This document shows positions 9,143-18,235 of a stretch of DNA of 64,000 nt, one piece after another. A program made the position numbers and the translations under genes. The notes beneath the pieces are model-generated. The model searched no databases, was not told where the DNA came from, and was given only the letters and a program-made list of their open reading frames with translations. The number at the start of each line of letters is the position of its first letter. Position 1 is the stretch's first letter. Origin of the DNA: AC-32 sp963755635 (GTDB taxonomy: Bacteria > Actinomycetota > Thermoleophilia > Gaiellales > Gaiellaceae); the NCBI GenBank assembly GCA_963755635.1, contig CAVWKS010000011.1, positions 76,623 through 140,622 on the forward strand, read 5' to 3'.

Positions 9143-10133
9143 AGTCGAGCGCCTCCTCCCTGGTGGCGATCGTACCCGCCGCGCGTTCCTCCTCGATCTC
9201 GGCGAGCAGGCGGCCGATCTCCGGGCCGGGCGGCAGGCCGAGCTCCTCGCCGCGGACGAGCGGCTCGGCCGGGTCGTTCCGGCGCGCCTCCTCGACCGCC
9301 GCGGCCAGCTCCGACGCGCCCGCGAACGTGAGCGCGTCCAGCGCCCATGGCTCCGTCGCGCGCCGGAAGCGGTGGATCGAGCGGGGGTCCGGCTCGGGCG
9401 GTTCCGCGGCCAGGAGGGCGCGGGCGTACCGCCGCAGCTCGTTCGAGACCGGCCAGCGGCGCAGGCCCTCGCCGAAGGCCGCGACCAGACGGTAGTCCGC
9501 CGAGTCGACCCGGTCGAGGCGCTCGTCGAGCGCGCCGCCGAGCGGAGCGAGCAGGCCGAGCTCGTCGAGCCGCCGGTAGCCGGGCGAGGACAGGCGGCGC
9601 AGCTCCGCCACGATCCGCTCGCCGGCCGGGCGGGTCACCAGCGAAGCCTGCTCGCGCACGAGTTGCTCGGTCTCGTCGTCGAGGCGAAAGCCGAGCTCGT
9701 CCTCGAGCCGCACCGCGCGGAGCAAGCGGAGCGGGTCGTCCTCGAAGACGGTCGGGCCGACCGCGCTCAAGCGACGGGCCGCGAGGTCGTCCCGGCCGCT
9801 GAACGGGTCGACCGGGTCGCCGCCCGCGAGCGGACGCGCGATCGCGTTGATCGTGAAGTCGCGCGTCGCCAGGTCGTCCTCGATCGAGCCCGGGAGCGGC
9901 GTGAAGTCGACCGTGCGGCCGCCCTCGAGCGCGACCCGCCAGGCGCCGTGGCGCTCGGAGAGCGCGAAGGGCGCCCCGCCTGCCCGCTTCGCGTAGGCGC
10001 GCGCGGCCGCCCGCGGGTCGCGCACCGCGATGTCGAGGTCGACCAGCTCACGCCCGAGCAGCTCGTCGCGGACGGCGCCCCCGACGACCCAGGCCTCCTC
10101 GCCCGCGAGCACGTCGCGCGCGAGCTCAAGCAT
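9102..10133 (-). CDS. CCA tRNA nucleotidyltransferase / poly(A) polymerase family
   Basis: 343 residues from ATG 10133. The class II nucleotidyltransferase head is clear: AWVVGGAVRDELLGRE, then VDLDIAV (metal-binding Asp pair), later TRDFTINAIARPL and the EDDPLRLLRAVRLEDELGF motif that binds the nucleobase and tRNA arm. The enzyme adds CCA (or A residues) to RNA 3' ends. No HD domain is seen at the C-terminus, and the length suits a compact actinobacterial form. Its start overlaps the alr stop by 8 bp, so it is probably in one operon with alr. Confidence 0.88.
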   Translation of the reverse strand: MLELARDVLAGEEAWVVGGAVRDELLGRELVDLDIAVRDPRAAARAYAKRAGGAPFALSERHGAWRVALEGGRTVDFTPLPGSIEDDLATRDFTINAIARPLAGGDPVDPFSGRDDLAARRLSAVGPTVFEDDPLRLLRAVRLEDELGFRLDDETEQLVREQASLVTRPAGERIVAELRRLSSPGYRRLDELGLLAPLGGALDERLDRVDSADYRLVAAFGEGLRRWPVSNELRRYARALLAAEPPEPDPRSIHRFRRATEPWALDALTFAGASELAAAVEEARRNDPAEPLVRGEELGLPPGPEIGRLLAEIEEERAAGTIATREEALDYARRNARTVREDG

Positions 10134-11148
10134 CGACGACCACCCGCCGGGCTCGCCGCGGGTCGGCGTTGATCCCGCAGACGAGCTCGTAGTTGATCGT
10201 CCCCGCGACGCGCGCATGGGCCTCGGCGAGAACGCCGTGCCCGAGGATCGTGACCGGCGCGCCGACCGGCTCCTCGCCGTCGAGCTCCACCGCGAAGGCG
10301 TCCATCGAGACGGTGCCGACGACGCGTCGTGCCTCGCCCGAGACGCGCACCTCGGTACCGGTCAGGTCGCGCCGGAAGCCGTCCGCGTAGCCGACCGGGA
10401 CGATCCCGATCCAGGTCGACTGCTCGGCGACGAAGCGGCGTCCGTAGCCGGTGCTCTCTCCCGGCTGGAGGAGCTTCACCTGCGCGAGGTAGCTCCGCCA
10501 GGAGAGCGCCGGCTCGAGCCCGTCCGCCGCCGGGTCTTCTCCGAAGGGGGAGAGCCCGTAGAGCGCGATCCCGCAGCGGGCGGCGTCGAGCCGCGACGAG
10601 GGGATCCGCAGCGCCGCCGCGCTGTTCGCTGCGTGGCGCATCAGGTTGCGGTACGGCTCGGTCGCTTCGCGGAAGCGCTCGACCTGCCGCTCGGCGAAGG
10701 CGGGATCGCTGTCGGCGGTCGCGAGGTGCGTCATCAGGCCGACCACCTCCGCCCCCAGGTTCGGCAGCTCGGAGAGACCCCAGCGGCCCATGCCCGTGTC
10801 GAGCTTGAGGTGGACGCGGACGCCCTCCGGGATCTCCTCATCCCAGATCGCGAGCTCGAGGTTCGCCGCGCGCGCCTCGGCGATCTCGCGGCTCGAGGAG
10901 ATCGGCCCCATCACGAGGATCCGCACGAGCGGGAACTCGGCGCGCAGCTCGAGCGCCTCGGCCACGGTCGCGACGCAGAGTGCCCCGGCGCCCTCGTCCA
11001 CCAGCGCGCCCGCCACGTCGACGGCCCCGTGGCCGTACGCGTTCGCCTTCACGACGGCCCAGAGCTGCGAGCCCTCGAGCACCCGCAGCAGCGTCCGGGC
11101 ATTTCGCCGGATCGCGCCGAGATCGACTGTGAGCTCAGACCGGTGCAT
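10126..11148 (-). CDS. alr: Alanine racemase
   Basis: 340 residues. A PLP enzyme that interconverts L- and D-alanine for peptidoglycan. The PLP lysine lies in AVVKANAYGHGA near residue 35, and the second catalytic base Tyr is in GYADGFRR. The motif LKLDTGMGRWGL and the C-terminal Ala_racemase_C barrel (VVGTVSMDAFAVEL) are intact. ATG at 11148. The gene overlaps the ATPase gene upstream by 14 bp. Actinobacteria commonly keep alr near nnr and acpS, as here. Confidence 0.95.
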   Translation of the reverse strand: MHRSELTVDLGAIRRNARTLLRVLEGSQLWAVVKANAYGHGAVDVAGALVDEGAGALCVATVAEALELRAEFPLVRILVMGPISSSREIAEARAANLELAIWDEEIPEGVRVHLKLDTGMGRWGLSELPNLGAEVVGLMTHLATADSDPAFAERQVERFREATEPYRNLMRHAANSAAALRIPSSRLDAARCGIALYGLSPFGEDPAADGLEPALSWRSYLAQVKLLQPGESTGYGRRFVAEQSTWIGIVPVGYADGFRRDLTGTEVRVSGEARRVVGTVSMDAFAVELDGEEPVGAPVTILGHGVLAEAHARVAGTINYELVCGINADPRRARRVVVDA

Positions 11149-12278
11149 CGTCTCCCTCGGGCGTTCCGCCCTGGACGTCCCGTAACCAGAGCTCGAACAG
11201 CGGGTCGACGAACACCGCGCGGCCGTCCTCCTCCTCCAGCTCGCCCTTCTCTCGCAGCGACCGCACGGCGTAGTGAGCGCCCGACTTCTTCAGGTCGACT
11301 GCGCCCAGCGCACGCGCGCCGTAGGGCGCCTCGGGGAAGAGCGCGATCGCCCGCAGCGCCCGCTGCTCGTTCGCCTCGAGCCCGCGCCAGAGCGCGTCGA
11401 ACTCCGGCGCGACCTGCGTCCTGGTGCGCGCGAGCGCCGCCTGCCAGTGGTCCTCGTTCGCCGTCTGCCGGGGCTTGAGCTCGTCCCAGAGCCGGTGCGC
11501 GAGGAGCATCGCCCGCTGCGGGTGGCCCTGCGCGGTCGCGAGCAGCGCGTCGAGTACCGGCGCCGCGCTCCGCTTCGTCCGCGCGAAGCGCTCCTCCACG
11601 TAGGTGGCGACCTCCTCCGCCGGCAGCCGCCCGAGACGCAGCGGCTCGGCCTGGCCGTAGAGCGGGCGGCCTTTCACGTCGAAGAGCTCGCGCATCATCC
11701 CCGGCTCCGAGCCGGAGAAGATGTACGACGCCGCCTCGCCCTGGTGCTGGATGTGGCTCCGGAGCAGCTTGTCGAAGTCGGTGCACCTTGCCGATGTCCT
11801 GGAACTCGTCGAGCGCGACCAGCACTCGCTTGCCGCTCCGCTCGGCGACGCGCTGCGGCAGCTCGAGCAGGGCGTGCAGCGCCGGCAGCGGGTCGGTGCG
11901 GGGCTCGAGCTGCAGCTTCACGGAGATCCCCGGCGCGCCGAGCGAGAGCCCGAGGCCGGTCGTCCGGAGGATGCTCTCGATCGTGCGGCGGATCGGGCCT
12001 TTGAGCTGCGCATAGGCGCGCTCGACCCTGATCGTCACGTCCGCGTAGCTGAGCACGCCGTAGAGATCGACCAGCACGGGGACGAGCTCACGGCTGCGCT
12101 CGGCTTCGGCCAGGGTCTTCCGCAGCAGGCTCGTCTTGCCGAACCGCCGCGGCGCGTAGAGGCGCACGAAATGGCCTCCCGCGGCGAGTGAGAGCAGCTG
12201 CCTGATCTCGGGCTCGCGGTCGAGCACGTCCTCGGGCGCGACCGGGCGGGAGTAGACGAAGGGATTGACGTCGGGCAC
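11135..12278 (-). CDS. Archaeal-type AAA ATPase (ATPase_2 family), one frameshift
   Basis: About 380 residues once one extra base at about 11783 is removed. Walker A is YAPRRFGKTSLLRK and Walker B is VLVALDEFQDI, followed by a sensor-like FSGSEPGMM and a C-terminal winged-helix region (SGAHYAVRSLREKGELEEE). The pattern matches the ATPase_2/DUF234-like STAND-type ATPases found in archaea and scattered bacteria, whose roles are poorly known. The frame changes at GKV: GTGCACCGAC must lose one C to give VTDFDKLLRSHIQHQGEAAS. Two 20-bp palindromic repeats lie 18 bp upstream of the start (separate entry). It sits between nnr and alr, where other actinobacteria often carry tsaE. Confidence 0.78.
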
Positions 12279-12296
12279 GCCTGCACGGTAGCAACC

Positions 12297-12339
12297 GGTT
12301 CGGCGGGACTGAACCGTCTGGTTCGGCCCGACTGAACCG
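12297..12339. repeat. Two tandem 20-bp interrupted palindromes (23-bp period)
   Basis: GGTTCGGCGGGACTGAACCG (12297-12316) and GGTTCGGCCCGACTGAACCG (12320-12339) differ at only two central bases. Each contains the inverted arms GGTTC/GAACC. They are separated by TCT, giving a 23-bp period, about two helical turns. The pair is in the 65-bp gap directly upstream of the leftward ATPase gene and downstream of the nnr stop, a fitting place for an operator. Confidence 0.65.
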
Positions 12340-12343
12340 CCTA

Positions 12344-13703
12344 CTACCCGCCGAGAACGAGCGGAAGGGCGCCGATCACGTCGCTCGCGACCGCGCCTGC
12401 CTGCGGGATCTCCCGCGAGGCCAGCTGGTGCGCCGTCGCCGCCGCTGCCGCCGCGAGCCGCGGCTCCATGCCTTTCGCCAGGAACGCGGCCACGATCCCC
12501 GTGAGGACGTCGCCGGTGCCGGCCGTCGCGAGCGCCGGCGTTCCGAGCGAGCAGACCCAGGCGCCTTCGCCGGGGCTCGCGACCAGGGTGTCGGCGCCTT
12601 TGAGCAGGCAGACGCAGCCGAAGCGCTCCGCGCCGCGGCGCGCCGCCTCGAGCCGATGGCCGGCGACCCAGTCGGACTCCTCGCCGAGCAGCCGCGCGAG
12701 CTCGCCCTCATGCGGCGTCAGCACGGTCGGCGCGCTCCGCTCGAAGGGCTCCAGCTCGTGAAGGCCGTCCGCATCCACCACCGCCGGCACGTCGAGCTCC
12801 GCCAGCAGTCGCGCGACGACCTCGTGCGGCCCGTCGCCGCGGCCGAGCCCCGGTCCCAGCGCGACCGCCCCCGCTTTCGCGGCGAACTCGGCGATCGGCT
12901 CGATCGCCCGCGGCGAGATCCGGCCGCCGTCCTCGGGGCAGGGGAGCTTGACCGCCTCGAGCAGGCGCTGCTCGAACACGGGCAGCGTCGACTCCGGCAC
13001 CGCGACCGCGACGTAGCCGGCGTCGGCGCGGAAGGCTGCCTCGGCGGCCAGGGAAGGCGCGCCCGTCAGCCCGCGGGAGCCGCCGACGACGAGCACAGTC
13101 CCGGCCGTGTACTTGTTCTGGTCGGCCCGGCGCCGCGGCACGTGCTCGAGGATCTCGGCGGTCACCAGCCGGTGCTCGGTCTCGCGCCGGCTCGAGCCCG
13201 ATGTCCGCGACGACGACCTCGCCCGCGTGGAAGCGGCCGGGCGCGACCTCGAGCCCGACCTTCCGTCCGTGCATGGTCACCGTGAGAGCCGCCTCGACGC
13301 AGGTGCCCGCGACCTCGCCGGTCGAGGCGTCGACGCCCGAGGGCAGGTCGACCGCGACCACGGGCACGCCGGCGCCGTTGATCGCCTCGATCTTCCGGGC
13401 AGCGTCCTCGCGCGGCTCGCCGTGGAAGCCCGTGCCGAAGAGCGCGTCGAGAATCACGTCCGCGCCGCTCACGTCGTCCGAGGCCTCAGCATCGCGCCCG
13501 GCCGAGCGGAGCACGTCGATCGCGATCCGCCCGTCGCCGCCGTTCGCCCCGCCGCCGCAAACCGCGACGAAGCGCCGTGCGTCCGGGAAGCGCCGCATCG
13601 CCTGCTCGGCAACGGCGCGCCCCGCCCGCGCCATCAGCTCGTCGACGTCGTGCCCGGCCTCCGCGGCTCGCATCTCGTCCGCGTTGTAGAGCGGCTCAAG
13701 CAT
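12344..13703 (-). CDS. nnr: Bifunctional NAD(P)HX epimerase / ADP(ATP)-dependent NAD(P)HX dehydratase (one frameshift)
   Basis: Repairs hydrated NAD(P)H. The N-terminal YjeF_N epimerase domain has CGGGANGGDGRIAI and DALFGTGFHG. The C-terminal carbohydrate-kinase-like dehydratase has VLVVGGSRGLTGAP, TPHEGELARLLG and the ATAGTGDVLTGIVAAFLAKG motif. The two halves are in different frames. Removing one base near 13183 (GCGCGAGACC) joins DIGLEPA to ETEHRLVTAEILEHVPRR, giving 452 residues, the usual fused length. Start ATG 13703 (MLEPLYNADEMR) overlaps the acpS stop by 8 bp. The fusion and operon with acpS are typical of bacteria. Confidence 0.9.
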
Positions 13704-14055
13704 CGGCGACGACGCAGACCGCGGAGGCGAGCTCACGCGAGTGCGTCATCGAGAGCTCGATCCGTCCCGCGCCGACCCGCTCGGCCCAGGCGAGCGTCTT
13801 CCCCGAAAGCGTCACGCCCGGCTTCGGCCGGCCCGCGATCTCGATCTCCCGCCAGGTGAAGCGGACGCCCGAGCCGAGCGCCTTGCCGACCGCCTCCTTG
13901 CCGGCGAACCGGGCCGCGTAGTGCTGGGCCGGATTGGCCCGGCCGTCGCAGTACGCGCGCTCGGCCTCCGTGAAGCAGCGCTCGCGGAAGCCCGCGTAGC
14001 GCTCGAGCGCCGCGGCGATCCGCTCGATCTCGATCAGGTCGACGCCAACCCTCAC
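13696..14055 (-). CDS. acpS: Holo-[acyl-carrier-protein] synthase
   Basis: 119 residues from GTG 14055. Transfers the 4'-phosphopantetheine group of CoA to ACP. The two Mg/CoA motifs are present: VGVDLIEIERI at the N-terminus (Asp) and ARFAGKEAVGKALG in the middle (the conserved FAGKEA), plus the ending IELSMTHSRELASAVCV. It overlaps the HAD phosphatase stop by 4 bp (GTGA) and the nnr start by 8 bp, a tightly coupled unit. Confidence 0.95.
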   Translation of the reverse strand: MRVGVDLIEIERIAAALERYAGFRERCFTEAERAYCDGRANPAQHYAARFAGKEAVGKALGSGVRFTWREIEIAGRPKPGVTLSGKTLAWAERVGAGRIELSMTHSRELASAVCVVADA

Positions 14056-14832
14056 CGCTCGATCGCCTCCAGCCAGTCCGGCAGGGCCGCGATCGAGTCG
14101 ATCACGCCGTCCGGCTTCACCGTCGCCTCCTCGAGCGCCTCCTCGCGGTACTTCCCCGTCCGGACGAGGATCGTCTGCAGCCCGAAGGCCGAGGCGCCGG
14201 CGATGTCGGCCTCGACGTCGTCGCCGACCATCCAGGTCTGCCCGGGCTCGTACTCGAGCGCGTCGAGCGCGGCCGCGAAGTAGGCGGCGCTCGGCTTGCC
14301 CAGCACGGTCGCTTCCATCTCGGCCGCGTACTCGAGCCCGGCGACGAACGCGCCGGCGTCGAGCAGCGCCCCGCGCGAGGTCTGCCACCAGCGGTTCTTG
14401 TGCAGGCAGTAGAGCTCGGCGCCCGTCCTGCAGCTCCGCGAACGCGCGCGCGAGGTTGTAGTAGCTGAAGACCTGGTTCGTCTCGTAGCCCTCGTCCGCG
14501 CCGCCGAGCAGGACCGCGTCGGCGTTCTCGCCCACGAGCTCGATCCCCTCCAGGTCCTCGACGATGGCCGGCATCGTCAGCGCGAGCACGCGCTTGCCCT
14601 TGAGCGCGTGCGCAGCGGCCAGCGGCGTCGTCTGCAGCTCTTCGTCCTCGAGCTCGACGCCGAACGAGCGGATCTCCTCTGCGAGCGCGCGGCGGGAGTG
14701 GGTCGTGTTGTTGGTGACGAACCGCAGGCCGAAGCCGGCCTTCCGGAGCCGCGAGACCGCTCTCCCTCCCCCGAGGATCGGATGTCCCGAGACGTGCAGC
14801 ACGCCGTCGACGTCCAGGAGAATCCCGCTCAT
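14052..14832 (-). CDS. HAD-IIA family phosphatase (NagD/phosphoglycolate phosphatase-like), one frameshift
   Basis: 259 residues after removal of one base near 14428. HAD motif I is LLDVDGVLHVSGHP at the N-terminus, motif II is FVTNNTTHSRRALAE, and motif III/IV is LGKPSAAYFAAAL with WMVGDDVEADIAGA. The cap insertion of the C2 type lies between motifs II and III, as in NagD/PGP enzymes. The frame breaks after ARAFAELQDG and resumes with AELYCLHKNRWWQTSRGALL. It probably dephosphorylates a small phospho-metabolite. It ends in a GTGA overlap with acpS; arfB diverges from its start. Confidence 0.85.
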
Positions 14833-14851
14833 GGCGGGAGACTCTATTCGG

Positions 14852-15238
14852 GTGACGCGGTCGGTCTCCATCCCACGCTCGGAGATCGAGCTGCGCTTCT
14901 CGCGCTCGAGCGGCCCCGGCGGCCAGCACGCGCAGAAATCGGACACGCGCGTGGAGGCGATCTTCGACGTCGAGAGCTCGGGCGCGCTGAGCGACGCGCA
15001 GAAGCGGCGCGTGGTCGCGAAGGTCGGGCCCGTGCTGCGCGCGGTCGCGCAGGACGAGCGCAGCCAGTGGCGCAACCGCGAGCTGGCGACCGAGCGGCTC
15101 GTCGACGAGCTGCGCGAGGCGCTTCGTGTTCCGCGCCGCCGCCGGCCGACGAAGCCGAGCAAAGCCGCGGTCGAACGCCGGCTCGAGGCCAAGCGCCGCC
15201 GCAGCGAGACCAAGCGCCGCCGGCGCGGCCTGGACTAG
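14852..15238 (+). CDS. arfB: Peptidyl-tRNA hydrolase ArfB-like (ribosome rescue)
   Basis: 128 residues from GTG 14852 (an in-frame ATG at 14831 would overlap the divergent phosphatase start). The RF-1 catalytic GGQ lies in RSSGPGGQHAQKSDTRVEA, and the C-terminus is a long basic tail (ERRLEAKRRRSETKRRRR) that in ArfB inserts into the empty mRNA channel. The protein hydrolyses peptidyl-tRNA on stalled ribosomes without a stop codon. Length and layout match ArfB rather than full-length release factors. Confidence 0.88.
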   Translation: MTRSVSIPRSEIELRFSRSSGPGGQHAQKSDTRVEAIFDVESSGALSDAQKRRVVAKVGPVLRAVAQDERSQWRNRELATERLVDELREALRVPRRRRPTKPSKAAVERRLEAKRRRSETKRRRRGLD

Positions 15239-15247
15239 CCTGCGCCC

Positions 15248-15403
15248 ATGCTCGCCGCCGGAGGAACCGCCGCGCTCGACGGGATCATCCTCGCGGCGAT
15301 GGTGATTCCGTTCCTGATCCTCGGCGTGATCTGCTGGATTTTCTGGAAGGCGAAGCAGCGCGACGACGCGGAGCAGGCTAGGCAGCAGCCTCCGCCCGGC
15401 TGA
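15248..15403 (+). CDS. Small single-pass membrane protein
   Basis: 51 residues, ATG 15248, 9 bp after arfB. One transmembrane segment (IILAAMVIPFLILGVICWIF) is followed by a short charged tail KAKQRDDAEQARQQPPPG. No SD is obvious, but the spacing to arfB and the hydrophobic profile look real. Its 3' end overlaps the converging peptidase gene by 26 bp. Function unknown. Confidence 0.5.
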   Translation: MLAAGGTAALDGIILAAMVIPFLILGVICWIFWKAKQRDDAEQARQQPPPG

Positions 15404-16298
15404 GGAAATCGCGCACGAGGGCGAGCGTCTCCTCCGGCTGCTCGGCCTGCGCCATGTGCGAGCTCTCCTCCAAGACGACGTACTCAGAGCCGGGGATCGC
15501 GCGGTGCGCGGCCTCCGTCATCGCGGGCGTCACCTCGTCGTAGCGCCCCGAGAAGACGAGCGTCGGCACGTCGATCGCGCCGAGCCGCGGCGTGATGTCC
15601 CAGCCGCGCAGCGTCCCGATCACGTGGAACTCGTTCGGCCCGTTCATCGCGACGTAGACCTCGTCGTTCGCCGCGAGCACCGAGAAGCACTCGACGAGCC
15701 AGTCGGGCCAGGGGTCTGTCCGGCAGACGTGGCGCTTGTAGAACTCCATCTCCGCCTCGACGTACTCGGGGTCGTCGGTCGTCCCGGCCTCCTCGTGGCG
15801 CGTCAGCGTCTCGGCGACGTCCGCCGGCAGCTCCGCGCGCAGCCGCGCCAGCTCTTGCATCCACGCGGGCACGCTCGGCGGCGAGCTCTCGACGATCAGC
15901 GAGACGAGCCCTTCCGGCCGGTCGGCCGCGTACTGCATGCCGAGCATCCCGCCCCAGGAGTGGCCGAGGATGTGCACCCGCTCGAGCCCGAGCGCCTCGC
16001 GCACGACGCCGACCTCCTCGACGAACAGCTCCGGCTGCCAGATCGACACCTCGTGCGGCTCCAGCAGGCCCGAGTTGCCGGCGCCGAGCTGGTCGTAGAA
16101 GACGACCCGCCGCTCGTCCGCGAGCGCCTCGTAGGGCTTCAGGTGCAGCCAGTTCGCGCCGGGGCCGCCGTGCAGGCAGAGCAACGGGATGCGGCTCTCG
16201 TCCTCGCGCTCCGCCGCGAGGTCGCGGTACCACGTGCGCCCGCCCCGGAACGGGACGAAGCCCTCCTCGGCGCGCTCGAGCTCCGCCACGGCGAACAT
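15378..16298 (-). CDS. Proline iminopeptidase-like alpha/beta hydrolase
   Basis: 306 residues. It carries the HGGPG motif of proline-specific peptidases (LLCLHGGPGANWLH), the nucleophile elbow LGHSWGGMLG, the acid in GRYDEVTPAM and the His in ESSHMAQ. Family enzymes release N-terminal proline or related residues, or hydrolyse amino-acid amides and homoserine lactones. It is cytosolic (no signal peptide), 51% or so alpha by eye, and stands alone, converging on the small membrane gene. ATG at 16298; MFAVAELERAEEGFVPFRGG is the visible N-terminus. Confidence 0.85.
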   Translation of the reverse strand: MFAVAELERAEEGFVPFRGGRTWYRDLAAEREDESRIPLLCLHGGPGANWLHLKPYEALADERRVVFYDQLGAGNSGLLEPHEVSIWQPELFVEEVGVVREALGLERVHILGHSWGGMLGMQYAADRPEGLVSLIVESSPPSVPAWMQELARLRAELPADVAETLTRHEEAGTTDDPEYVEAEMEFYKRHVCRTDPWPDWLVECFSVLAANDEVYVAMNGPNEFHVIGTLRGWDITPRLGAIDVPTLVFSGRYDEVTPAMTEAAHRAIPGSEYVVLEESSHMAQAEQPEETLALVRDFLSRAEAAA

Positions 16299-16398
16299 CC
16301 TTTCACGCCAAAGGATTTACGTCGGCCTAACAGGCGCCTCATCGGCACCTGACAAGAGGGGGCCACCATCTGCTCAACCCTCGACAAGGAGTGCCCAG

Positions 16399-17127
16399 AT
16401 GAAACGCCCTCTTTTCTACCTTGGCCTCATCGCGCTTGTCCTGACGGCAGGCGCGTCCGGCTCGCTCGCCGCCCGGCAGAGCGGCACGGTCGGCTACGTC
16501 TTCAACGGCCGTCTGCTGGCGGACGCAGGCAACTCGACATCGCTCTTCGTGGACGTCCGCGGCGGCAACCGCCCCGCTCTGCGGAAGCTGATCGGCCAGG
16601 GTCGCACGCAGCAGTTCGCCGTCGGCCCGAACACGCAGTTCATCCGCTGGACGAACGGCGCTCCCTCGGTCGTGGCCGAGTCGAGCCTCCTCGCCGGCGA
16701 CCGCGTCACGGTCCGCGTTCGCACCGATCGCTCCGCGTCGCTCGCGCAGATCGAGTCCACTCCCGCCTGGCGTGTCGCCGACAGCGGGCCCGGCGGCCGC
16801 AACCCGAGGCGTCCGCTCTGGCTCTTCATCGGCACGCTGAACGCGCCCGCCGCGAGCGGCCACTTCGCCCTCCACATCGGCAACGGCAACCTCCTCGCCC
16901 TGCGCAAGATGCTCGGCGAGCCGCTCGACCAGACCTTCACGTACGACTCGCGCACGATCTTCGTTCTCTGGCAGAACGGCGTGCCGTCCGTGATCCAGCC
17001 GGGCCAGCTGGTGGTCGGCGACCGGATTTCGGTGCGGATCCGCGCACCCCGAGGCTTCTCCCTGGGCCAGGCCGAGGCCGTCCCGGCGAACCACGTCGGC
17101 GACCACGAGCCCGGTACCTCCTCGTAA
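16399..17127 (+). CDS. Secreted protein with two DUF5666-like beta repeats
   Basis: 242 residues. Signal peptide MKRPLFYLGLIALVLTAGAS, likely cleaved after SLAA. The mature part holds two related units of about 90 residues. The first is GYVFNGRLL...LFVDVRGGNRPALRKLIGQ with FIRWTNGAPSVV and GDRVTVRVR. The second is IGTLNAP...FALHIGNGNLLALRKMLGE with FVLWQNGVPSVI and GDRISVRIR. They align well with each other, indicating internal duplication. The fold resembles small OB-like exported domains; the function is unknown. A clear SD (AAGGAGT) precedes the ATG. A terminator follows at 17148. Confidence 0.75.
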   Translation: MKRPLFYLGLIALVLTAGASGSLAARQSGTVGYVFNGRLLADAGNSTSLFVDVRGGNRPALRKLIGQGRTQQFAVGPNTQFIRWTNGAPSVVAESSLLAGDRVTVRVRTDRSASLAQIESTPAWRVADSGPGGRNPRRPLWLFIGTLNAPAASGHFALHIGNGNLLALRKMLGEPLDQTFTYDSRTIFVLWQNGVPSVIQPGQLVVGDRISVRIRAPRGFSLGQAEAVPANHVGDHEPGTSS

Positions 17128-17147
17128 GCGCACCACCCTCCCCGCCT

Positions 17148-17178
17148 GAGAGAGGCCGCGCCCCCCGCGGCCTCTCTC
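17148..17178 (+). terminator. Strong hairpin after the secreted repeat protein
   Basis: GAGAGAGGCCGCG pairs with CGCGGCCTCTCTC (13 bp) around a CCCCC loop. No U tract follows, which is common in high-GC actinobacteria. It separates the secreted gene from mreB. Confidence 0.75.
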
Positions 17179-17197
17179 GTCGCTAGGGTCCGAGGCC

Positions 17198-18235
17198 ATG
17201 CGACTGCGGGGGTCATTCGGCGGCCGCGACCTCGCGGTGGATCTGGGGACGGCGAACACGCTCGTCTTCATCCGCGGGCGCGGGATCGTGCTCTTCGAGC
17301 CGTCGGTCGTCGCCTTCTCGGAGGAGACGGGCGAGGTGCACGCGGTCGGCTCGGAGGCGCGGCGCATGATCGGCCGCACGCCCGCGACGATCCGCGCAAC
17401 GCGACCGCTCCGGCACGGCGTGATCGCGGACTTCGAGGTCACCGAGCAGATGCTCCGTCACTTCATCACGAAGGCGGCGGGCGGCCGCTTTGCATTCGCG
17501 CGGGTCGTCCTGTGCGTCCCGAGCGGGATCACGGACGTCGAACGGCGCGCCGTCGACGAGGCCACGCGCTCGGCGGGCGCGCGCAGCGTCTTCCTGATCG
17601 AGGAGCCGATGGCCGCGGCGATCGGCGCGAACCTGCCCGTGGCCGACGCCGTCGCGAGCATGGTGATCGACATCGGCGGCGGCACCACCGAGGTCGCCGT
17701 GATCGCGCTCGGCGGGATGGTCGTCTGGGAGTCGATCCGTGTCGGCGGCTACGAGATGGACGACGCGCTCGTCGACTACGTCAAGAACACGCACAAGCTG
17801 CTGATCGGCCAGGAGACCGCGGAGTCGGCCAAGATCGCGACCGGCTCGGTCTGGCCGGTCGAGGAAGAGCTGGCCGACACGCAGGTGGCGGGCCGCGACC
17901 TCGTCACCGGCCTGCTGCGCCGGGCGACGCTCGGCGCCGACGACATCCGCCGCGCTCTCGAGCAACCGGCCGCGCGCATCGTGGCCGCCGTCAAGGACAC
18001 GCTCGAGCGGACGCCCCCGGAGCTCGCGGCCGACCTCGCCGAGCGCGGGATCGTGCTCGCCGGCGGCGGTTCGCTCCTGCGCGGGATCGGCGAGCGGCTC
18101 CGGCACGAGGTCGGCCTGCCCGTCCAGCTCGTCGAGTCGCCGCTTACGTGCGTCGCAGAAGGCGCCGGCCGAAGCCTCGACGAGCTGGAAACGCTCGAGC
18201 GCTCCGCGAAGGCGCAGCGCAGAGTCCGCCGCTAG
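17198..18235 (+). CDS. MreB/Mbl-family rod-shape actin homologue
   Basis: 345 residues from ATG 17198. Actin-fold motifs are present: phosphate 1 AVDLGTANTLVFIRG, connect 1 (SGITDVERRAVDEATRSAG), phosphate 2 MVIDIGGGTTEVAVIALGG and adenosine IVLAGGGSLLRGIGERL. The KLLIG and AESAKI stretch is typical of MreB. It organises elongation-phase wall synthesis at the membrane in rod-shaped bacteria. No mreC or mreD is adjacent, unlike the usual mreBCD operon, so this may be a second MreB/Mbl copy. A zinc-ribbon gene overlaps its 3' end by 92 bp on the other strand. Confidence 0.9.
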   Translation: MRLRGSFGGRDLAVDLGTANTLVFIRGRGIVLFEPSVVAFSEETGEVHAVGSEARRMIGRTPATIRATRPLRHGVIADFEVTEQMLRHFITKAAGGRFAFARVVLCVPSGITDVERRAVDEATRSAGARSVFLIEEPMAAAIGANLPVADAVASMVIDIGGGTTEVAVIALGGMVVWESIRVGGYEMDDALVDYVKNTHKLLIGQETAESAKIATGSVWPVEEELADTQVAGRDLVTGLLRRATLGADDIRRALEQPAARIVAAVKDTLERTPPELAADLAERGIVLAGGGSLLRGIGERLRHEVGLPVQLVESPLTCVAEGAGRSLDELETLERSAKAQRRVRR

